NCBI GenBank assembly: GCA_030159075.1
Contig: BROG01000266.1
Location: 376,001 to 440,000 of the forward strand
From: Atrina japonica
Lineage: Eukaryota > Mollusca > Bivalvia > Pterioida > Pinnidae
Length of the DNA stretch: 64,000 nucleotides
Direction of reading: 5' to 3'
In this document: positions 58,627-64,000 of the stretch, in pieces
Layout: every line of letters starts with the position of its first letter
How positions within the stretch are numbered: position 1 is the first letter of the stretch
Translations under genes and position numbers: made by a program
The notes under the pieces: model-generated
The model's input: only the letters and a program-made list of their open reading frames with translations
Told to the model about the DNA's origin: nothing
The model's database searches: none

Positions 58627-59739
58627 GCTTCGTGAGTGTGTTTATGTTTATTTTCAAAGCTTGAATTGTTGGATGTCGAGACCATATCAGCATGCAACAC
58701 TTTTATAAAATGCGTTATGTGGTGTAGATATCTTTTGATTTTAAATTAGAAATTGTGTTCGTAGCATTTTATTTTGTTAAAATCATATTGATATTATGAA
58801 TCATTCGTTTAATAATGAAATGAAAAGAGGATAAAAAAATTCTTGGAAAGTTAATAAAATCTGCAACAAATGATAAAGGCTAGTACGTGAACAATGAAAA
58901 TCGGACATCGTCAGATGTGCATGCGTTATGCCAGTGATAAAAGTTATCAAAAGCTTTCTTGTCACAGCGAACAATCACCCACAACGTAAATTGTAATATT
59001 ATTTGGCAAAGCATTTAACGAAACTGATATTCCAGTATCTATTATTTCATTAACATGCAGCAATGCTTGACGTTTTATTACTTAATCCAATATCCCTAAA
59101 TCCTGGAGGCTGAAAATGTTTGCTGCTGTAAATTATTATTATTGTTTTATTTTGGACTTGTGATATTACGGAAAATAACCATGTACACTAACTCAGATTT
59201 AAGTTAGGTTGCTATAGTTTTATGCGTGTAAGCATTTATGAAATGACTGATAAATAATTGCTGAAGGATGGCAGTTATAATAAAATTGTCAGTGAGGTTT
59301 GGTACGATTCGTTGATTTATTGTTCCATCGATTATTCTTATGTGTAGTACGATTACATGAATAATCTCATTCGAATATGACAAGAAATAAGGTGTATCGA
59401 GATGTGAATATGTCAAGAGAATAAGAATTTGTGAATAGGTTAAATTATAAAGAGGTTTGTGGAAAACATTAATATTTATCATACAATCGAGCCCATTGAT
59501 ATTGAACCCTGATATATAGAAAACCCGCTTCATTTGAAATGATTTTGAATCCCTCACTAAACGACTTAATTATCATTATAAAACGGATATTTTGAATACC
59601 ACTGTTTTTTAAAAGAATAATTCGTTCCCCTTCTATTTCATTCTATCTGGTCTCGACTGTATATAGATAAAATGAAGAGAAATAATATACCCGGTATTTC
59701 GGTACCAGCCGCTTATTTTATACTAAAGTAATATTTGGC
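58627..59739. other. Unannotated
   Basis: The minus-strand frame at 59,204-59,557 (117 codons, Ile/Asn/Tyr-rich) has no recognised motif; AT-rich composition may explain it. Confidence 0.4.
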
Positions 59740-59825
59740 TCAGATAGCACCATTTAAAGTCTAAAATTTTCAAAGTTAATTATATTAATTTTTCTTTCGG
59801 TAGTATACATTAATATTAAATTCGA

Positions 59826-59869
59826 GCTTGACTGGTGAAGTCTTTTTGACAGAAACGATCGTCTTGAGC
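59826..59869 (+). ncRNA. Candidate minimal hammerhead ribozyme (HHR-2)
   Basis: Stem I 5' strand GCTTGA (59,826-59,831); core CTGGTGA (one change from CTGATGA); stem II GTC/GAC (59,840-42 and 59,848-50) with a T5 loop; GAAA (59,852-59,855); stem III C/G around the palindromic loop GATC (59,857-59,860); cleavage GTC (59,861-59,863); TTGAGC (59,864-59,869), pairing with GCTTGA through two G·U pairs. Same A·A as HHR-1 next to the core. The A-to-G change in the core probably weakens or abolishes cleavage. Upstream AGATAGCACCATTTAAA matches the sequence before HHR-1. Confidence 0.65.
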
Positions 59870-60059
59870 ATTTGTTTGGCCTCTTTTGTAAAACAATACC
59901 GTTGGTATTGTTAATAATTTATATATAGACTGGGTTGTTACCCCTGCTGGTGGACCGTTTGATTCCAGAAGTGTATACATAAACCCAGTACCTGGTATTT
60001 TGGCTTTGGTTTTGTATGGCCTCTTTTATTAAACTATAACTTGTTAATAATATTCTTTT

Positions 60060-60125
60060 AGCCAACTCTATGTCCTGGACATTCTATTGATTTATACTTT
60101 GGTATCTGAAATTTTTTATATTTCA
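60060..60125 (+). mobile_element. Retroelement tail unit (family P)
   Basis: TCCTGGACATTCTATTGATT and TATACTTTGGTATCTGAAAT, a single 58-bp-type unit about 200 bases after HHR-2 in the same orientation. Confidence 0.75.
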
Positions 60126-60356
60126 ATGTCATATGATAATTTTGTCGCTTGTTCGTTCCCAGATTTGGTGAATTGGAGGTGAGTGCCCGACTGCATTATG
60201 TGGTCGTGTGCTCATTTTCAATTCGCCGAGTTCAATACACGCGTGCAATACTTAATGTCATATTGCACTGCATATTGCTACAGAAACCCCACCAGAGCCA
60301 TTTTTCTAAATAGAATTCCATTCATTTAAATATTTGATGAAGTGGTTAAATAACGA

Positions 60357-60511
60357 ATGAACGCTAGTCAGAGTGCATTTTATTGTCAATATGGATGGCG
60401 TTAGGATGACAGATAAATATTCATGGCGCCCTAGTGGGCGCCATTCTATTTATCTGTTACCCAAACGGCATCCATATTGACAATACGAAATACACTCTGA
60501 CAAGCGTTCAT
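60357..60511. repeat. About 155-bp near-perfect palindrome (hairpin MITE-like)
   Basis: Left arm ATGAACGCTAGTCAGAGTGC, TTGTCAATATGGATGGCGTT, GACAGATAAATATTCATGGC GCCC is matched by the right arm GGGCGCCATTCTATTTATCT, AACGGCATCCATATTGACAA and CACTCTGACAAGCGTTCAT. The centre is CTAGTG. Arms of about 74 bases with small mismatches. No coding capacity. Confidence 0.93.
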
Positions 60512-61226
60512 ACATTATATTTACATATCTTAGTTTTCATATTAAAAAAAAAATGATGGATTCGAATACCCCGCCTCATATGTGATCAGTCTCATTATAA
60601 TGGTACAGCGAAGTTCAGGGTAGAACAGTAAAGTAAAGAGTTTTTTCTGAATGAAATATCTTGGTCTGACGTCATGTTATGAATGAAAGTACATCATTTA
60701 TGTGACGGCATATGAGGAATTTCATTTATAGCCGATTAGATTAACACTGGGTCCATGAGAGACTGCTGCCGGAAATGTAAATATAAGATGAATTAATTTT
60801 AACTTTGTGTATACAATTAAATAAATGAGGGGCATATAATAAATAAAAGTCACAAAAGTTTTCCTATCGGTATTGCGTGAAACATACAACTTTTATCGTA
60901 TAGATTTGTCGATGTATTATACGTAAAGCCTTAAATATTTTATAGCATGTAGATCTATTAGTTTTATGTTCTTGTTTAACAAAAGTGTAATATAAATTAA
61001 CCGTGCATTGCAAACACATGCTAATCTTGTGCTGATAAAGCTGTTAAAACGAACGAAATATAAAACCGTTATGATATTAACAACACATGTATAACAGAGT
61101 ACTTTAATACCAGACCCATGTGTATTACGATAAGGTTACCATAACTTTTAACCACTTTCAGGAAATTAAAATTATTTTAAAACTGTGCTTTTAAAACAGG
61201 AAAAGAAAATGTGTTTTGAACTTAAC
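60512..61226. other. Unannotated
   Basis: No feature recognised. Confidence 0.5.
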
Positions 61227-61480
61227 AAACGATTGGACAGCAATGCACATAATAACTAAACATAAACAGCCGGTTTGGCAAACATTATTAAACATGGGAT
61301 ACATTTTTTTTTCTGGAGCACAAGCGGTCCAAATCATATCTAAACTAACTGATAACATTTTCACTGAACTTGGCCTTCTCGCCGAACTCGAGAGGTCACC
61401 ATCAAACATTTGCGACGGCTGCGGCATGCTAACAGGGGACTCTGACTCCTTCCGGACACCCGGGCCATCCTTTTGGGATT
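61227..61480 (-). CDS. Candidate coding exon of an unrecognised minus-strand gene
   Basis: On the minus strand a frame is open from 61,478 to a potential donor GTTAAG at 61,226-61,221. It reads SQKDGPGVRKESESPVS, MPQPSQMFDGDLSSSARRPS, SVKMLSVSLDMIWTACAPEK, then a hydrophobic run (CLCLVIMCIAVQSF). The Met at 61,427 has A at -3, a fair start context. The local GC content is higher than around it. Against it: no pyrimidine-rich acceptor upstream, no family recognised, and the plus-strand frame (61,216-61,542) is also open. It could be the first coding exon of a membrane protein. Confidence 0.3.
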
Positions 61481-61542
61481 CTCAATTGTTCTTCATATTG
61501 AGACCGTTTGTATATCCAATTTGTCGTCTTCTAATGGACTAA

Positions 61543-62024
61543 AGTTTCGATTAGTTTTTTGGGTTCTTCTTCATTTTAAACTTATTAAGCAAACAATTAA
61601 TGGTCATCACTTTTTCTATTTTGTCCTGGTAAAATATTGATGTTGAAATACATGTACTTTGTAAAGATATTTTGTTTTTCAACATTTCAAGGTCTGAGTA
61701 ATGTTTACGATTTCCTATACCAATCCGTACATACTATATTTAGTATTAGAATTCAGTTGGTATTTTGAATATATAATATTAAGTATGTTAATTGAGTTGG
61801 CGATATTTTGCTAATTGACTTTCAGTGTAATTACTTTGTTTGCTATCACCAATTTTCACATTCAAAAAAATCTGTTAATACTGTATTTCGCAAGAGATTA
61901 ACTTTCATCTAAATTCGTTAAATGACAAATATTTGCATAATTGTTTGAGGTTTCAAACTTTGTTCCTGTTTAATACACCACTGCGTGTGTGTATATACAT
62001 TATTATACAAGCGGTATAAGAAGT
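61543..62024. other. Unannotated
   Basis: AT-rich, nothing recognised. Confidence 0.5.
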
Positions 62025-62290
62025 TAAAGGGACATTATCTGTGTTACCAAAAAAGACATATTTCGATATTATCTATTATCTATGTATTTTTACTACTTGT
62101 ACTTGATGTACAGTAACAAATAAGAGCTATACACAGGCATAAACATATTATATTGCTCTATATATTGTGAAAATAAGGTCCGGTACAGTTTGGTATGAAT
62201 ATATAAATAGTTATGTTAAATTAATCAATTGCAAATACAAAAGTGCATACAATGTTGCAAAATATAATATAATTTACAAAAATTGTTCTT
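62025..62290. repeat. Fold-back element fragment (family F)
   Basis: TAAAGGGACATTATCTGTGT T, TTTTACTACTTGTACTTGATG, AACAAATAAGAGCTATACAC AGGCATAAA, GAAAATAAGGTCCGGTACAG and AATTAATCAATTGCAAATAC. The left arm and centre are present and the right arm is missing. Confidence 0.75.
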
Positions 62291-62324
62291 CAACTGTTAA
62301 GTCGTTTATAACAATGCTTAACAG

Positions 62325-62445
62325 GGTATAGACACCCTGTTTTCATCGGATATTGATAGCGAGTTTCTCCATTCCACCTGGTCTCACTTCTGGATTTTAA
62401 GAAAGTCCTTGTCTGTCCAACATTCGCAATTTTCTTAACCTCTAA
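62325..62445 (+). mobile_element. Retroelement 3'-tail fragment (family P)
   Basis: CTCCATTCCACCTGGTCTCA, CTTCTGGATTTTAAGAAAGT and CTTGTCTGTCCAACATTCGC follow the family-P order. Strongly diverged. Confidence 0.6.
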
Positions 62446-62559
62446 TCGGTGCTTGTTCAGACCTCAACGGAACCTAACCTTATTTTCTGAGGAAGATAAT
62501 TTGCGGAAGGCAAGTGGTTTCTCCCCGCATATAGCTACATTCTCTATTCGACAATGAAG

Positions 62560-62885
62560 GCATTAACTTTTTTTTAAAAAACAAATGTATTCTCTTTTTA
62601 GTACAAAGATTGATATACAATAACAAAAAAGAGATATAAACAGGCATGGAAATTCTTTAATTCCTATATGTTTTGTGAAAATTGCTTGAGAGACCCAGTT
62701 CGCCACTTTTTCAATTGTAATTGATTAACTCCCTATTATTTGTATATGAATACCACACTGGACCTAACCTTATCTTCATAAAAATATACAGAGATATATA
62801 AGATTTTTATGCCTGTGTATAGCTCTTATTTGTTATTGTACATCAAGTACGAACAGAGAAAGTAGAAAAAATCGAAATAAATAAT
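62560..62885. repeat. Fold-back element (family F)
   Basis: Left arm AGAGATATAAACAGGCATGG, TTCTTTAATTCCTATATG; centre CAATTGTAATTGATTAACTC; right arm ATATACAGAGATATATAAGA, TTTTTATGCCTGTGTATAGC then TCTTATTTGTTATTGTACAT. Both arms present. Confidence 0.8.
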
Positions 62886-63518
62886 TTCCTTTTGGTAAAA
62901 CATCATTTAAACAAATATTTGTGTATTTCATATAGCAAGTCTTTACTCTGAGTCTAAATAAACACACTTCAAATTATTGTTTTAGTTTTTAGTGTTATCT
63001 TTGCAAAACACTTTTACAACATATTTTTATTCGCAGATGAATGTTGCTCTAGCTGTTGAAAAAAGCATCATGTTTTGAATACAGTTTTTGCCTTTACCAA
63101 AAGCTATCGAAATCAGACCTGCTTTGTTCCGGAAATCATTGTAGAACCAAAAAAGTTAAAACCGTTCACGTAAGGTCGATGAACCGTACCCAACTGAGTC
63201 AGACTTTCTCCATAAAAATCTTGACATAATCATAGCACTTATTATGTCAAGATGTCGTAAACTGAACCAGTAATATACAGGAACATTTTAGTAATTTGTA
63301 AGTATTTCACCGTATCCCCGGAGGAACCATAGGTTTTCATTGTGCCCATATGTCCGCCCGAAGTTTGGCATTGACCGGCCTTATCTTTGTCATTTTCTAA
63401 CTTACAATACACAGATACACACATTTGTTACATGGTGTGTGTTGTGTTGTAAAAAAAATTAAGACTTTATACTACACACAGATTAGGGCTTTGTGTAGAT
63501 CCTTATTCTATTAAATAC
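62886..63518. other. Unannotated
   Basis: No feature recognised. Confidence 0.5.
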
Positions 63519-63770
63519 GAGGGCATCCGTGGCTGAATGGTCAGAGCATCACGCTTTGAACCATGAAGTCTCTCACTTCTGGTCAGCGATGGTTCGAGCC
63601 CCGATGGAACCTAAGCTGATGTTTGTGAGAAGGTTTGTCAGTTTTCTTGCGGAAGGCCGGTGGTCTCTTCCCGGGTACATTGCAACAGGTTCTATCCTCT
63701 ATCATGAAAACAGGGCACCATCATATAACTGAAAATTGTTGATTGTGACGTAAATCAAAAATTATATCTG
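63519..63770 (+). repeat. SINE (family S1), full length
   Basis: Head GGGCATCCGTGGCTGAATGG (A box TGGCTGAATGG), GCGATGGTTCGAGCCCC (B box GGTTCGAGCCC), body GGAACCTAAGCTGATGTTTG, GGAAGGCCGGTGGTCTCTTC, TCTATCCTCTATCATGAAA and tail ACTGAAAATTGTTGATTGTG ACG. The best reference copy for family S1 in the window. Confidence 0.92.
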
Positions 63771-64000
63771 CTGATTACTGATGGAAAATCGTGTAACCGA
63801 CAAGTTGTTGATTGTGACGTAAATCAGAAATCATATCTGCTGATTACTGATGGAAAATCGTATAACTGACAAATGATTGTGACTGATGGAAAATATCTGC
63901 TGATAACTGACAAATCGTATAACTGACAAATTGTTGATTGTGACGTAAATCAGAAATCATATCTGCTGATTACTGATGGAAAATCGTGTAACTGACAAAT
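63736..64000 (+). repeat. Tandem array grown from a SINE tail, about 69-bp unit, runs off the window
   Basis: Units start TTGTTGATTGTGACGTAAAT (63,736; 63,805; 63,931) and include CATATCTGCTGATTACTGAT and GGAAAATCGTGTAACTGACA. Part of the unit is the S1 SINE 3' tail itself. One internal unit is truncated. Confidence 0.9.

Noticed and set aside
63529..63732. Plus-strand 67-codon frame and tRNA-like boxes at 63,519
   Set aside because: This is the SINE S1 head and body. The tRNA-like part does not close into a full cloverleaf with an acceptor stem, so it is not a tRNA gene.

Overview
This window looks like AT-rich nuclear DNA from an invertebrate, most likely a bivalve mollusc (scallop- or oyster-like). 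Evidence is the spliced gene structure with GT-AG introns, very long dinucleotide and tetranucleotide microsatellites, tRNA-derived SINEs whose 3' tail reads TTGTTGAGTGTGGCGT, and dispersed repeats I remember from bivalve genomes. The organism call is inference; no homology search was run.

1-23,489 (+ strand): the 3' part of one gene, a kinesin-3 motor of the KIF13/Khc-73 family. I resolve 14 coding exons whose phases join without a break into 1,046 codons plus a stop. Exons 1-6 hold the conserved region after the stalk (DUF3694-type). Exons 7-11 are a variable linker. Exon 12 is one long acidic, Ser-rich exon. Exons 13-14 encode a complete C-terminal CAP-Gly domain. The motor and FHA domains lie upstream of the window. 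The introns carry minisatellites, SINE copies, about 90-bp elements with TTAA ends, fold-back elements and a TIR element inserted into another repeat array.

23,490-33,900: presumed 3' UTR and downstream flank, with large tandem arrays (about 43-44 bp with a 317-bp higher-order duplication, 71 bp, 76 bp, and a CACTTCCTGTAT array). I see no second gene here.

33,900-64,000: intergenic and repeat-dominated. At least ten 3'-end fragments of one retroelement family are present, one retaining a reverse-transcriptase C-terminal coding remnant. There are SINEs, fold-back elements, TIR elements with expanded microsatellites inside, and a TIR element whose core is a palindromic satellite. The most notable signal is three related segments (38,499; 59,826; 42,567) with the layout of a minimal hammerhead ribozyme; two keep nearly the whole core and a paired stem I. 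They appear to belong to, or lie beside, the retroelement family. Possible unrecognised coding pieces (61,227-61,480 minus; 47,309-48,003 plus; 45,963-46,337 minus) are weak.

There are no operons, CRISPR arrays, rRNA genes or functional tRNA genes that I can support.
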